Source: Cloacibacterium caeni
Lineage (GTDB): Bacteria; Bacteroidota; Bacteroidia; Flavobacteriales; Weeksellaceae
Reading direction: 5' to 3'
DNA: 64,000 bases
NCBI RefSeq assembly: GCF_907163125.1
Contig: NZ_OU015319.1
Location: 2,790,001-2,854,000, forward strand
The notes under the pieces are model-generated. The model was not told the DNA's origin. It made no database searches and worked only from the letters and a program-made list of their open reading frames with translations. Both the position numbers and the translations under genes were made by a program. Numbering within the stretch: the first letter of the stretch is position 1; each line of letters begins with the position of its first letter. This document shows positions 14,754 through 24,194 of this stretch, piece by piece.

Positions 14754-17372
14754 ATGGTTATGAATGCTGAAAAACAACGATTACAAGATATAAATTACAG
14801 AACTTGGGGACCTTATGTAAGCAATAGACAGTGGGGAAACGTAAGAGAAGATTATTCCTTTGATGGAAATACTTGGGGAGCAACTGGTCATGATGATGCA
14901 GAAAGCAGAACTTACAGATGGGCAGAAGAAGGAATCGCGGGAATTTCTGATGACAAACAACGTTTGTGCTTCGCTTTTTCTTTTTGGAATAAAAAGGATA
15001 AAATGGTTAAAGAACGTTTCTTTGGATTGAGCAACCATCAAGGAAATCATGGCGAAGACATTAAAGAAATTTTCTATTATTTAGACAATACGCCTACTCA
15101 TTCTTACATGAAAATGGTGTACAAATATCCGCAGAATGCCTTTCCTTACGAAGATTTAATCAAGACAAATGCAGAACGAAGCAATAAGGAAACAGAATAT
15201 GAAATTATAGATACGGGAATTTTTGACCAAAATGAATATTTCGATATTTTTATAGAATATGCCAAAATTCACCATGATGATATTTTAATCAGAGTTACTG
15301 TCACCAACCGAAATATAGAAAAAGCACCTTTGGTGATTCTCCCCACACTTTGGTACAGAAATAATTGGAGTTGGGGTTATAATTCTTATAAACCTAATTT
15401 TACAACGCGCCATCGTGGACAGATAGAAATAGAACATGAGAGTTTGGGAATGAAAAAGCTTTATTCTCGGGACAAATCCGTGAAAATTCTTTTCTGTGAA
15501 AATGAAACCAATACCGAAAAATTATTCGGGAAAAAATCTGAAAATAAATACTTTAAAGATGGAATTAACCATCATATCGTTCATCAAAAAAACACGGTGA
15601 ATCCTAAAAAATTCGGGACTAAAGCTGCTTTTGTAATAGATACAGAATTAGAAGGAGGAGAAACTAAAACTTTTGACTTCAGAATGTCTCCTCATAAAAT
15701 GGAGAACGCTTTTTTTGATTTTGATGAGGTTTTTGAAGTAAGAAAAAAAGAATCGGATGAATTTTATGACGAAATTCAAAAAGAATTTAACTGCGAAGAT
15801 GAAAAAAATGTGCAGCGACAAGCTTTTGCAGGATTGCTTTGGAACAAACAATTTTATCATTATAAAGTTGGAAAATGGTTAAATGGCGACCCAAATTTCC
15901 CTGTGGAAAGGAATTTTGAACATCATGTAAGAAATGTAGAATGGAAACACATGAATTGCAAAGACATTATTTCTATGCCAGATAAATGGGAATATCCGTG
16001 GTTTGCAACGTGGGATTTAGCCTTTCACTGTGTGAGTTTTAGTATTTTAGACCCAGATTTTGCCAAAAATCAATTGCAATTATTGACCAAAGAATGGTAC
16101 ATGCATCCTAACGGTCAGCTTCCAGCGTATGAATGGGATTTTTCAGATGTCAATCCGCCAGTTCACGCATGGAGCACTTTTAGAGTTTTTAAAATCGATG
16201 AAAAAATCAATGGAAAACCAGATATTCATTTCTTAGAAAGTGTTTTTCAGAAATTATTGCTCAATTTTACGTGGTGGGTAAACCGAAAAGATAAAAACGG
16301 AAAGAATGTTTTCGGAGGTGGATTTCTTGGATTGGATAACATTGGTGCTTTTGACAGAAATATGCAGTTCAAAAATGGAGAATATCTAGAACAAGCTGAT
16401 GGAACTTCTTGGATGGCGATGTTTGCCCTGAATATGATGAGAATTTCTATGGAATTGGCATTGTATAATCCAGTTTATGAAGATATGGCGATTAAATTTT
16501 TCGAGCATTATCTCTACATTGCAGAAGCTATGGGAAATCTTGGCGAAGGAAAAAATGGACTTTGGAACGAAGAAGACGGATTTTTCTATGACGTATTGCA
16601 ACTTAGCGACGGAACTGGAATTTCTCTAAAATTAAGAAGTATTGTAGGCCTCATTCCAATGTTTGCGGTAGAAGTAATAGAACACGAAATGCTTCAAAAA
16701 CTGCCTAATTTTACCGAAAGAATGGACTGGATTCTAAAAAATAAACCTGAACTTGCCAAATTGGTTTCGCATTGGGATGTAGAAGGAAAAGGAAGAAAAC
16801 ATCTCATGAGTATTTTGAGAAAAACGAGATTGACCAAAATTCTGAATAGAATGTTAGACGAAAAAGAATTTTTAAGTGAATTTGGAATTCGTTCGATGTC
16901 AAAAGTATATGAAAAAAATCCGTTTCAATTAGAAATTAATGGCATCAATCACGTTGTGCATTATACGCCTGCCGAAAGTGATAGTCGAATGTTTGGCGGA
17001 AACAGCAATTGGAGAGGCCCGATTTGGTTCCCGATTAATTTTTTAATCGTAGAAAGTCTTCAGCGATTTTATTTTTATTACGACGAAAGTTTGAAAGTAG
17101 AGCTTCCTACGGGAAGTGGGAATTATCAGAATCTAAATTATGTGGCAGATCATTTGAGTCAAAGATTGTGCAATATTTTCTTGCCAGACAAAGACGGAAA
17201 TCGTGCTTTTAATGGAAACGTAGATAAATTAAACCATGACGAACATTTCAAAAATTACGTGATGTTCTACGAATATTTTCATGGAGATAATGGTCGTGGA
17301 GTAGGAGCTTCTCACCAAACTGGTTGGACTTCTACCGTTGCCAAATTAATACACCCTAAATTGAAAAATTAG
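14754..17372 (+). CDS. GH63-like glucosidase (MGH1-type)
   Basis: A cytoplasmic 872-residue protein related to the GH63 / mannosyl-oligosaccharide glucosidase clan, with an (alpha/alpha)6-barrel. Marks are TWGPYVSNRQWGNVREDYS at the N-terminus, KWEYPWFATWDLAFHCVSF, QLPAYEWDFSDVNPP, FLGLDNIGAFDR with an acidic residue, and the C-terminal NSNWRGPIWFPINFL and HQTGWTSTVAKLI. The family hydrolyses alpha-glucosidic bonds; the bacterial substrate of this subgroup is not known from sequence. No signal peptide is present. ATG 14754 is used; ATG 14760 (MNAEK) is equally likely. It stands alone, divergent from the methionine operon. Confidence 0.85.
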   Translation: MVMNAEKQRLQDINYRTWGPYVSNRQWGNVREDYSFDGNTWGATGHDDAESRTYRWAEEGIAGISDDKQRLCFAFSFWNKKDKMVKERFFGLSNHQGNHGEDIKEIFYYLDNTPTHSYMKMVYKYPQNAFPYEDLIKTNAERSNKETEYEIIDTGIFDQNEYFDIFIEYAKIHHDDILIRVTVTNRNIEKAPLVILPTLWYRNNWSWGYNSYKPNFTTRHRGQIEIEHESLGMKKLYSRDKSVKILFCENETNTEKLFGKKSENKYFKDGINHHIVHQKNTVNPKKFGTKAAFVIDTELEGGETKTFDFRMSPHKMENAFFDFDEVFEVRKKESDEFYDEIQKEFNCEDEKNVQRQAFAGLLWNKQFYHYKVGKWLNGDPNFPVERNFEHHVRNVEWKHMNCKDIISMPDKWEYPWFATWDLAFHCVSFSILDPDFAKNQLQLLTKEWYMHPNGQLPAYEWDFSDVNPPVHAWSTFRVFKIDEKINGKPDIHFLESVFQKLLLNFTWWVNRKDKNGKNVFGGGFLGLDNIGAFDRNMQFKNGEYLEQADGTSWMAMFALNMMRISMELALYNPVYEDMAIKFFEHYLYIAEAMGNLGEGKNGLWNEEDGFFYDVLQLSDGTGISLKLRSIVGLIPMFAVEVIEHEMLQKLPNFTERMDWILKNKPELAKLVSHWDVEGKGRKHLMSILRKTRLTKILNRMLDEKEFLSEFGIRSMSKVYEKNPFQLEINGINHVVHYTPAESDSRMFGGNSNWRGPIWFPINFLIVESLQRFYFYYDESLKVELPTGSGNYQNLNYVADHLSQRLCNIFLPDKDGNRAFNGNVDKLNHDEHFKNYVMFYEYFHGDNGRGVGASHQTGWTSTVAKLIHPKLKN

Positions 17373-17419
17373 ATTTTTTTGATTTTCTTCCTATAAGATT
17401 GAAGTAAAAAAGTCAAAAA

Positions 17420-18679
17420 TTAATCTTTTAAAATTTTCAAGCTAATATTACAATTCAAGCAGTTTTTGTATGAACATAAATGTTTATGATGATACAAAAA
17501 CGCTTGGGTTTCTAATGCTGAACTAAATTTTACGTTCAGTTTTTTCCATGAAGAGATGATAGAATTTTTTTCAGGGTTCAAATTTTTGTAAAAGTCTATA
17601 ACTTGGTCAGTTTTTTCGGGATTTATATTTTTAAAATATGTGTAAATAATAGGCAAAACTGCATTGATGAGAAGAATTTCTATGAAATCGTCAGACAATT
17701 TTTTCTCTATTTTTTCTTCGGAAGTTTTTTCGAACGTGTAGTGATTTTCCCAAAATTCTGAAGTTTTTACTTTTTCGAAAAGTGATTTTAATTCCTGAAT
17801 ATTTTTAGCCTTTAAAATTTTAGAAAATAAATTGGGCTGAAGATGATACAGCATCGCCAACTGAGAAAGCCGAATCGTTGGAAAAGAAGGAGGCATTAAC
17901 CGCATAAATTTTACTGGAAAAGTTTGTTCTGAAATTTTAAATTTTGTTTTCAGAAAATCAAATTCTTTCTTCCATTTTTGATTTGTTTCGGTTTCTTTTT
18001 CTAATAAATTTCCTTTCCCGAAAAGGAAACTTTCTAACTGAAATCGATTCTGAGAAATCTTCTGAACGATTTTAAAATCAATATTTTCTGCAATATTTTG
18101 ATAAATTTCTGCATTTACTTTTAATCCAAAACTGTAGGCTAGTTTTTGAAATAAAACAGCTTCGTAATTATTTTTAGATTGAGCCAAAAGATGTTCAATT
18201 TCTATAGATTTTTCATCTAATTTTTTGAGTAAAGTCTCTTCTGAAAAAAGAAATGGAATTTTAGAAGCATCAAAGATGCTTTCGCAAGGAATGAACTGAT
18301 ATTGGTTTTCTAAAGTTTGATATTTGGCAAGAATTTCCTCGTTAATATAATCTTTCAGGTCTAAAGTAGGAATTCCAGCTTCTTTGAGTTCAGAAACATC
18401 TGTGTCGTTAAAATAAACTACATGCAGAATTACTGATTGATAGTCTTTTTGAAGGTCATGATTGTGAAAATACCAATCCGAAGATTTCACATGAATTTCT
18501 ATGTTTCCTGCTAAAACGATGTTTTTCGTTTTAATTTTTGCCAAAGAAAAATCTGGTCCAGAATTGGTGTTCAATGTTCCAAAATCTAGAATTTCGACTG
18601 GGTTTCCATCGGTATCTTTGAAATCAAACTTGGAAAATATTTTATACTTCCAAAGATATTGGAGTAAATTTTCGTTCAT
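17420..18679 (-). CDS. DUF2851 family protein
   Basis: A 419-residue cytoplasmic protein of the DUF2851 family, typical of Bacteroidota. Recognised by LLQYLWKYKIFS at the start, GTLNTNSGPDFSLAKI, AGNIEIHVKSSDWYFHNHD, and a C-terminal pair of CxxC-like cysteines (CSYKNCLNCNISLKIL) that may bind a metal. The biochemical function is unknown; the ExHxKxSDW core is reminiscent of nuclease-like metal sites, but that is only an impression. It follows bshA on the same strand after a short hairpin. Confidence 0.85.
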   Translation of the reverse strand: MNENLLQYLWKYKIFSKFDFKDTDGNPVEILDFGTLNTNSGPDFSLAKIKTKNIVLAGNIEIHVKSSDWYFHNHDLQKDYQSVILHVVYFNDTDVSELKEAGIPTLDLKDYINEEILAKYQTLENQYQFIPCESIFDASKIPFLFSEETLLKKLDEKSIEIEHLLAQSKNNYEAVLFQKLAYSFGLKVNAEIYQNIAENIDFKIVQKISQNRFQLESFLFGKGNLLEKETETNQKWKKEFDFLKTKFKISEQTFPVKFMRLMPPSFPTIRLSQLAMLYHLQPNLFSKILKAKNIQELKSLFEKVKTSEFWENHYTFEKTSEEKIEKKLSDDFIEILLINAVLPIIYTYFKNINPEKTDQVIDFYKNLNPEKNSIISSWKKLNVKFSSALETQAFLYHHKHLCSYKNCLNCNISLKILKD

Positions 18680-18707
18680 GGTGGTTTAGTTTTTTAGTTT
18701 TATTTCC

Positions 18708-18735
18708 CGCAGATTTACTTTTTGTAGAATCTGCG
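18708..18735. repeat. Hairpin between bshA and the DUF2851 gene
   Basis: CGCAGATT (18708-18715) faces AATCTGCG (18728-18735) with a 12-base loop. There is no T run in the direction of the operon, so it is more likely a processing site or a dispersed repeat than a terminator. Confidence 0.4.
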
Positions 18736-18745
18736 AGAATGATTG

Positions 18746-19885
18746 TTAAGCCATTTTATGAAATTCTTCTAGTGTTTCTTCATACATTTTTTCATAAATC
18801 GGAAGAATATTGACCAAGTCAAATTCCAATGCTCTTGCTTTAGCTTTTTTCTTAATTTCTGCGAGAAGTTTATCGTCTGAAAGCAATTTTATTGCATAAC
18901 TTGCCATGGCTTCTACATTTCCTACTTCTGCTAAAAATCCGGTTTCTCCTTGAATGTTTACCTCTGGTATTCCACCTGCATTACTCGAAATTACTGGTGT
19001 TTCTGCGGCCATTGCTTCTAATGCTGCCAAACCGAAACTTTCCTGTTCAGAAGGCAATAAGAATACATCTGCAAACTTCAGAATTTGATATAAATTATCT
19101 ACTTTTCCGAGAAGTTTAATTTTATTGATGAGGTGCGGATTTTCATTGATGAATTCATTGATGACTTCTACATCTGGACCGTCTCCCAAAATCAATAATT
19201 TAGATTTTACCGATTTTTCAACTTTGTTGAAAATTTCTAAAACATCTTTAATTCTCTTAACAGGACGAAGATTGGAAACGTGAATCAGAATTTTTTCATC
19301 TTCATTGGCAAAATGATTTCTTTGGCAAGTTTTTAAATCTTCAAATTCTGTATTGTCAATGAAATTGGTGATGACTTCAATATCTTTGGTTATTTTAAAA
19401 AATTTCAAAGTATCACTTTTCAAACTTTCAGAAACCGTAGTAATTTTATCTGATTGATTGATGGAAAATTCTACCGCATGTTTGTAACTCGGGTGTTGAC
19501 CAACCAAAGTGATGTCTGTTCCGTGAAGCGTTGTAACTAACGGAATATCAGCATTTTCTTCTTTTAGCATTTGCTTGGCGAAAAAAGCAGCATAAGCATA
19601 AGGAATGGCGTAATGCGCGTGCAAAATATCTAATTTGTACAATTTCACCACTTGATAAATCGTGGAAGAAAGCGCAATATCAAACGGTTGATGTTTGAAC
19701 AAAGGATAGGTTTGTACATTTACTTTGTGGAAGAAAATGTTTGGGTCTGTCATGTCTAATCTTGCAGGTAATTCAGAGGAAATAAAGTGCACTTCATAAC
19801 CTTTTTTGGCAAGAGACATTCCGAGTTCTGTGGCTACGATTCCGCTACCACCGTATGTTGGATAACAAAGGATTCCTATTTTCAT
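18746..19885 (-). CDS. bshA: N-acetylglucosaminyl-malate synthase BshA
   Basis: A GT4-type glycosyltransferase that joins GlcNAc from UDP-GlcNAc to L-malate, the first step of bacillithiol synthesis. The N-terminus MKIGILCYPTYGGSGIVATE is diagnostic. LHAHYAIPYAYAAF and TLHGTDITLVGQHPSY follow, and the C-terminal nucleotide-sugar domain has LLPSEQESFGLAALEAMA (the E-x7-E motif) and SNAGGIPEV. Length (379 aa) is normal. BshB and BshC are not in the window. Bacillithiol is the low-molecular-weight thiol of many Flavobacteriia, so the assignment fits the organism. Confidence 0.95.
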   Translation of the reverse strand: MKIGILCYPTYGGSGIVATELGMSLAKKGYEVHFISSELPARLDMTDPNIFFHKVNVQTYPLFKHQPFDIALSSTIYQVVKLYKLDILHAHYAIPYAYAAFFAKQMLKEENADIPLVTTLHGTDITLVGQHPSYKHAVEFSINQSDKITTVSESLKSDTLKFFKITKDIEVITNFIDNTEFEDLKTCQRNHFANEDEKILIHVSNLRPVKRIKDVLEIFNKVEKSVKSKLLILGDGPDVEVINEFINENPHLINKIKLLGKVDNLYQILKFADVFLLPSEQESFGLAALEAMAAETPVISSNAGGIPEVNIQGETGFLAEVGNVEAMASYAIKLLSDDKLLAEIKKKAKARALEFDLVNILPIYEKMYEETLEEFHKMA

Positions 19886-20076
19886 TTTATTTTTTTGAAA
19901 CGAAGTTTTCCGTTTCTGTTTTTAAATTTATTATATTTTTTTAACCATAAAAGGAACAAAAGCTATATAAATTTTTGAGTTAATCAAAAGTAAAAAAAGG
20001 ATCGGTTTTTCTTTTTTTACTTTTGTAATACTTGTTTTCAATCATTTCTTTTGATGCTTTTGCGGTTAAACTTTTT

Positions 20077-21762
20077 TTATTTCTCAATTCCGCTTCCTGC
20101 TTTTAAATTTTCATTGACAATAACTGGTAACTTTCCAGAAATTTTTGTTTTTCCTAAAAGTGCTTTTGCAGAAGCTTTCATAGACAAATCATTGTTTTCA
20201 TAACTTACCAAAACCGTAGAAATTTTAGAAATATCAACATCTTTCAAAGCGTAAGGCGAACCAAAAACGTCTAAAATTACATTTTGTTTTTTGTTTAATT
20301 CTGCTAAAATATTTTTACTTTCTTGCGAAATTTTGTACGGTTTGTAAGCCGTAGAATTGTCTTTGTGAAAACCAACAATCACCGTAGAATTTTCTGGAAT
20401 TTGAGCAATTTCATTTTTTGAAATGAGTTTTACAGTAGTTCCTAAATTTAAATTTTCTATAAAATTCTGAAACGGCGCTTCTTCCAAAGGAAGATAATAA
20501 TAGGTTTCGGTGCAACTTAAAGGCAAAAGATTTTTTTCGTCTTTCAATAAAGTTATTGCGTTGGAATATAATTTTTCTGAAAGTTCTGCGTGAGAAGCGT
20601 TGTTTAAATCTTCATTAATATTTTCAGAGTTTATGGATTTTAAATTTTGAAGTCCTAATAAATATTTGGTTTTCAGAATTTTCTTTACACTTTCTGCGAG
20701 ACGGTTTTCGGAGATTTCTCCTTTTTCTAAAGCTGATTTTATCAAAGCTTTTCCGTTCGGAACGTCTTGTGAAAAAAGCATGATGTCATTTCCCGCTTTG
20801 AAAGCTCTCAAATCTAATTCACCTGCAGGAAATTTTTTCGCTACAGCGTTCATATTCAAAGCATCAGTAATAATTAAACCATTGTATTGATAAGATTTTT
20901 TGAGCAAATTGGTAATGACTTCATAAGAAACAGAAGCAGGAATTCCCGATTGTTTTTCTAGAGCAGGAACATATAAATGCGCTACCATAACTCCGCCAAT
21001 TTTTTTATCAAGCAAAGCTTTGAAAGGAGCTAATTCCACAGAATTGAGTCGCTCCAAATTGTGCGAAACCACTGGTAAATCTAAATGAGAATCGGTATCT
21101 GTATCGCCATGACCAGGGAAATGTTTCATAGAAGCGAGAACACCATTGTCTTGTAAACCTTGTGCATAAGCTAAACCTTTCGCAATCACATTATTGATGT
21201 CTGACCCGAAACTTCTGTTGCCAATAATAGGATTTGAAGGGTTGGTATTCACATCTACAACGGGCGCGAAATCCCAATAAATACCCATTCTTTTACAGTC
21301 CTCGGCTATTTTAGAAGTCATTTCATAAATGAGAGAGTTGTCTTGAATAGCTCCTAAAGTCATAGCCCATGGAAATTTATGAGCAGCAGGAAATCTTTGG
21401 AACAATCCCCATTCTCCATCAATGCCAATCATCATTTTTACTCTAGATTTCCCTTGAAATTCATTCAGTAATTGGATGTGTTTTTCTGCGTTGTCTTGCA
21501 TGAGAATCAATCCACCGATTTTTTCTTTTTCTACCAAATTTCTAATTTTCTGAACTTCTTCTTCTCCACGATTGTTGTACAAAGCTACAATGTATAATTG
21601 CCCGATTTTTTCGTCTAAAGACAATTGTTGATACAGAGAATCAGCATATTTTTCGGCTTTTTGCTCTAAATTTTTTGGAGCGTTTTTGGGGAAATATTGT
21701 GCCGAAAGATTGGCGAAAATTAAAATGAATAAATAAGTGAGTATATTTTTGATGAATTTCAT
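20077..21762 (-). CDS. GH3 beta-N-acetylhexosaminidase-like enzyme
   Basis: A secreted or periplasmic glycoside hydrolase family 3 enzyme, about 561 residues from ATG 21762. That start gives a proper signal peptide, MKFIKNILTYLFILIFANLS-AQ; the longer frame from 21795 adds a meaningless prefix. Features: LSLDEKIGQLYIVA, MMIGIDGEWGLFQRFP, the NagZ-type histidine/aspartate loop KHFPGHGDTDTDSHLDLP, and nucleophile aspartate in LIITDALNM. The C-terminal 200 residues resemble the GH3 C-terminal alpha/beta domain. It probably trims muropeptides or chitin-like glycans. It lacks the large beta-lactamase partner domain seen in some Bacteroidota homologues. Confidence 0.88.
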   Translation of the reverse strand: MKFIKNILTYLFILIFANLSAQYFPKNAPKNLEQKAEKYADSLYQQLSLDEKIGQLYIVALYNNRGEEEVQKIRNLVEKEKIGGLILMQDNAEKHIQLLNEFQGKSRVKMMIGIDGEWGLFQRFPAAHKFPWAMTLGAIQDNSLIYEMTSKIAEDCKRMGIYWDFAPVVDVNTNPSNPIIGNRSFGSDINNVIAKGLAYAQGLQDNGVLASMKHFPGHGDTDTDSHLDLPVVSHNLERLNSVELAPFKALLDKKIGGVMVAHLYVPALEKQSGIPASVSYEVITNLLKKSYQYNGLIITDALNMNAVAKKFPAGELDLRAFKAGNDIMLFSQDVPNGKALIKSALEKGEISENRLAESVKKILKTKYLLGLQNLKSINSENINEDLNNASHAELSEKLYSNAITLLKDEKNLLPLSCTETYYYLPLEEAPFQNFIENLNLGTTVKLISKNEIAQIPENSTVIVGFHKDNSTAYKPYKISQESKNILAELNKKQNVILDVFGSPYALKDVDISKISTVLVSYENNDLSMKASAKALLGKTKISGKLPVIVNENLKAGSGIEK

Positions 21763-21888
21763 AAATACAATGTTATTCAACAAAAATACAAACATATTTT
21801 TGTGATTGCTATAGAAATAATGTATTTCTAAAATTTTAAATCATTAAAAGTTAAGAAAATGCTTAGAGTTTAGCCTTTTTTGAACCAA

Positions 21889-22659
21889 TTATCTGTGATT
21901 TCTTTTCAAGAATTCTACCATTTTTGGAATAGAATTTTGTGGAAATTCGTGTCCTGCATTTCGGTCTTCTATGATAATTTCTTTGTTTTCAGAAGTTTGA
22001 TAAACGGTTATTTCGCCTTCTGTTTGTGCTGTGTTTTCATTGGCTTCAAAGAATTTTAAGTATTGCTTGGAAGAGAATTTTTGAATTTTATAAGGCACGA
22101 TTTTATCATTTTTTCCAAAACTGATCCAAACAGATTTTTGTGGTGCAGATTTTAGCCAATTTCCACCAGGACCAGCAACAATAACGAATGCAGCAAATTT
22201 TTCTGGTCGCATTTTCCATAAAACATTTACAAATCTAGAACCATTAGAATGTCCGACTGCATAAGTTCTGTCTAAATCTATGTTGTGATTTTTAGAAATT
22301 TGAGAAAAAACTTCATCAAAAAACTTTACATCTCGGTTTTGTAATTCGTCTGGATTCATTTGCCAACCGTTGTATTTTCCTTCTTTGTCTACAATAGAAT
22401 TGGTAACTCCGGGAATTCCTTGCATATAAATGACTAACGCTTCGGGGAAATTTTGATGAAATTTAAGATTTCTACTGGCGTGTTTCGCATTTCCACCATG
22501 ACCGTGAAAAACAAAAACCACTGGAATTTTTTCTGAATTTATTTTGGGCTCAAAAAAAAGTGCTTTTCTTTCTACGCCATTAATTTGATAAAATTTTTCA
22601 GTTTGAGCGAATAGTTTTGTGCTGAAAATCAATAAGAAAACGATGATTGTGTTTTTCAT
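21889..22659 (-). CDS. Secreted alpha/beta-hydrolase, PHB-depolymerase/LpqC-like
   Basis: An esterase of about 256 residues with a signal peptide from ATG 22659 (MKNTIIVFLLIFSTKLFA-Q). VVFVFHGHGG is the oxyanion strand, YAVGHSNGSRF holds the nucleophile serine, VWISFGKNDKIVPY the aspartate region and DRNAGHEFP the histidine. These belong to the PHB-depolymerase/feruloyl-esterase-like family (LpqC/FAEC). The substrate is likely an ester of a polysaccharide or polyester outside the cytoplasm, but it cannot be named. The frame is open further upstream, but the added residues have no leader character. Confidence 0.82.
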   Translation of the reverse strand: MKNTIIVFLLIFSTKLFAQTEKFYQINGVERKALFFEPKINSEKIPVVFVFHGHGGNAKHASRNLKFHQNFPEALVIYMQGIPGVTNSIVDKEGKYNGWQMNPDELQNRDVKFFDEVFSQISKNHNIDLDRTYAVGHSNGSRFVNVLWKMRPEKFAAFVIVAGPGGNWLKSAPQKSVWISFGKNDKIVPYKIQKFSSKQYLKFFEANENTAQTEGEITVYQTSENKEIIIEDRNAGHEFPQNSIPKMVEFLKRNHR

Positions 22660-22765
22660 TTTAAATGCTTTAAATCTTTGATGAAAATTAAACAATAAAG
22701 TTAAAAATTTATTTTGGCACGCAACTTGGAATGTAAAAACCATTAACCAACAAATAATTACTGAT

Positions 22766-23281
22766 ATGAAAAAATATTTTACTTTAATGGTTCTTGCGAT
22801 TTTCGGAGGATTATTGATGATGAGCTGCGAAATGAACGAAGTAGTAGATAGAGATATTCAAGATAATGATACGTATCCTGTGATGAAGGATGTAACGGGA
22901 ACTTTTAGTTCTACTAATAATTATGCCTTAGATCAAGCGATTGATATTCCTTCTTCTGATGTAGTTTTGGTGTATAGAAATATCAATTCTAACAGCTCAG
23001 CAAGTGCAATTTGGCAACTTTTACCTAAAACTTTTTACTTGAGCGATAACAGAGAATTAGATTACAACTTTATTTTTGATACAAAAAGAGTTCAAGTAAG
23101 AACCGAAGCTAATTTTGACCAATCTACCATGACAAGTACAGAAAGAGCTACTTATCTTAACAATCAAACGTTTAGAATTGTACTGGTTCCAGCTTCTAGA
23201 GCAAATAGAACTGCCTCACAAGTAAATTACGAGGATTATAATGCGGTAGTGAAATATTTTAACTTAAAAGAACCAAAATAA
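22766..23281 (+). CDS. Conserved Bacteroidota lipoprotein
   Basis: A 171-residue lipoprotein: after a hydrophobic leader the lipobox LMMSC places the lipidated cysteine at about residue 21. The mature part (EMNEVVDRDIQDNDTYPVMK ... ) is acidic at first, then mostly beta-strand, with a conserved-looking IWQLLPKTFYL and RTEANFD. Homologues of this size occur in Flavobacteriia without known function. It is divergent from the esterase gene and ends before a clear terminator. Confidence 0.75.
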   Translation: MKKYFTLMVLAIFGGLLMMSCEMNEVVDRDIQDNDTYPVMKDVTGTFSSTNNYALDQAIDIPSSDVVLVYRNINSNSSASAIWQLLPKTFYLSDNRELDYNFIFDTKRVQVRTEANFDQSTMTSTERATYLNNQTFRIVLVPASRANRTASQVNYEDYNAVVKYFNLKEPK

Positions 23282-23329
23282 TCACTAAATCATTCAAAAC
23301 CATCCATATATTAATTTTTTACAAAAAAG

Positions 23330-23362
23330 AAATCCTAGCAAAATGAATTGCTGGGATTTTTT
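23330..23362 (+). terminator. Intrinsic terminator
   Basis: AAATCCTAGCAA (23330-23341) pairs with TTGCTGGGATTT (23348-23359), with one G-T pair, and is followed by T residues. It closes the lipoprotein gene. Confidence 0.75.
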
Positions 23363-23404
23363 GTTGGTTAATAAAAATCAGATTTTTTTCCCATAAAAAG
23401 TTCT

Positions 23405-23412
23405 TACCTTTG
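23405..23412 (+). promoter_or_regulatory. Probable -7 box of deoD
   Basis: TACCTTTG fits the Bacteroidota -7 consensus TAnnTTTG and lies 23 bases before the deoD ATG. No convincing -33 TTG is seen at the expected distance, so this is a moderate call. Confidence 0.5.
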
Positions 23413-23434
23413 TTGTCCTTTTAAAATTAAAATT

Positions 23435-24142
23435 ATGAGTGTTCACATCAGTGCCAAAAAAGGCGAAATTGCAAAAACGGTATTACAGCCAGGAGATCCT
23501 TTAAGAGCTAAATACATCGCAGATAATTTTCTAGAAGATGTAAAATTGGTAAGCAAGACCAGAAATATATTTTATTTTACAGGTTTGTATAAAGGAAAAG
23601 AAATTTCTGTAGGAGCGAGTGGAATGGGAGTGCCAAGTATTGGGATTTATTCTTACGAATTATTTACAGAATATGATGTAGATACCATTATCAGAATTGG
23701 GACTTGTGGTGGTTATACTACAGATCTTAATGTTTTTGACCTGATTAATGTAGATGGAGCAGCAAGTGAATCTACTTATGCTAAATTTGCTTGGGAAATG
23801 GATGAAGAAATCATGTATCACCAAGGAAAAGCCTTTGATGTAATTAATGAAACGGCTAAAGAATTAGCTCTTGAAACTAAAGCAGCTAATATTCACACCA
23901 GTGATGTTTTTTACAGAAAAACACCAGGAATTCCTGCCATTGCAGAGAAATATAATTGTCCAGCAGTAGAAATGGAAGCTTTCGCACTTTTTGCTAATGC
24001 CAAACATTTAGGGAAAAATGCAGCAACGATTTTGACGGTTTCAGATATTATTCCAACAGGTGAAGAAATTTCTGCAGATCAAAGAGAAACTGCTCTTAGA
24101 ACCATGATGACTCTGGCTCTAGAAAGCGGAATTAAACTTTAA
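23435..24142 (+). CDS. deoD: Purine-nucleoside phosphorylase DeoD
   Basis: Hexameric (trimer-of-dimers) purine nucleoside phosphorylase that cleaves purine ribo- and deoxyribonucleosides with phosphate. It has VLQPGDPLRAKYIA (phosphate loop), GASGMGVPSIGIY, IRIGTCGGY, VEMEAFALF (ribose contact) and TVSDIIPTGEE with the catalytic aspartate. Length (235 aa) is typical of the DeoD subfamily. It stands alone between two terminators, convergent with ribA. Confidence 0.95.
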   Translation: MSVHISAKKGEIAKTVLQPGDPLRAKYIADNFLEDVKLVSKTRNIFYFTGLYKGKEISVGASGMGVPSIGIYSYELFTEYDVDTIIRIGTCGGYTTDLNVFDLINVDGAASESTYAKFAWEMDEEIMYHQGKAFDVINETAKELALETKAANIHTSDVFYRKTPGIPAIAEKYNCPAVEMEAFALFANAKHLGKNAATILTVSDIIPTGEEISADQRETALRTMMTLALESGIKL

Positions 24143-24161
24143 ATAATTTCAAATAGATACT

Positions 24162-24194
24162 AAAAAACGCTTCGAAATTCTCGAAGCGTTTTTT
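24162..24194. terminator. Bidirectional terminator between deoD and ribA
   Basis: AAAAACGCTTCGA faces TCGAAGCGTTTTT around the loop AATTC, with A residues on one side and T residues on the other, so it can stop transcripts from both directions. Confidence 0.88.
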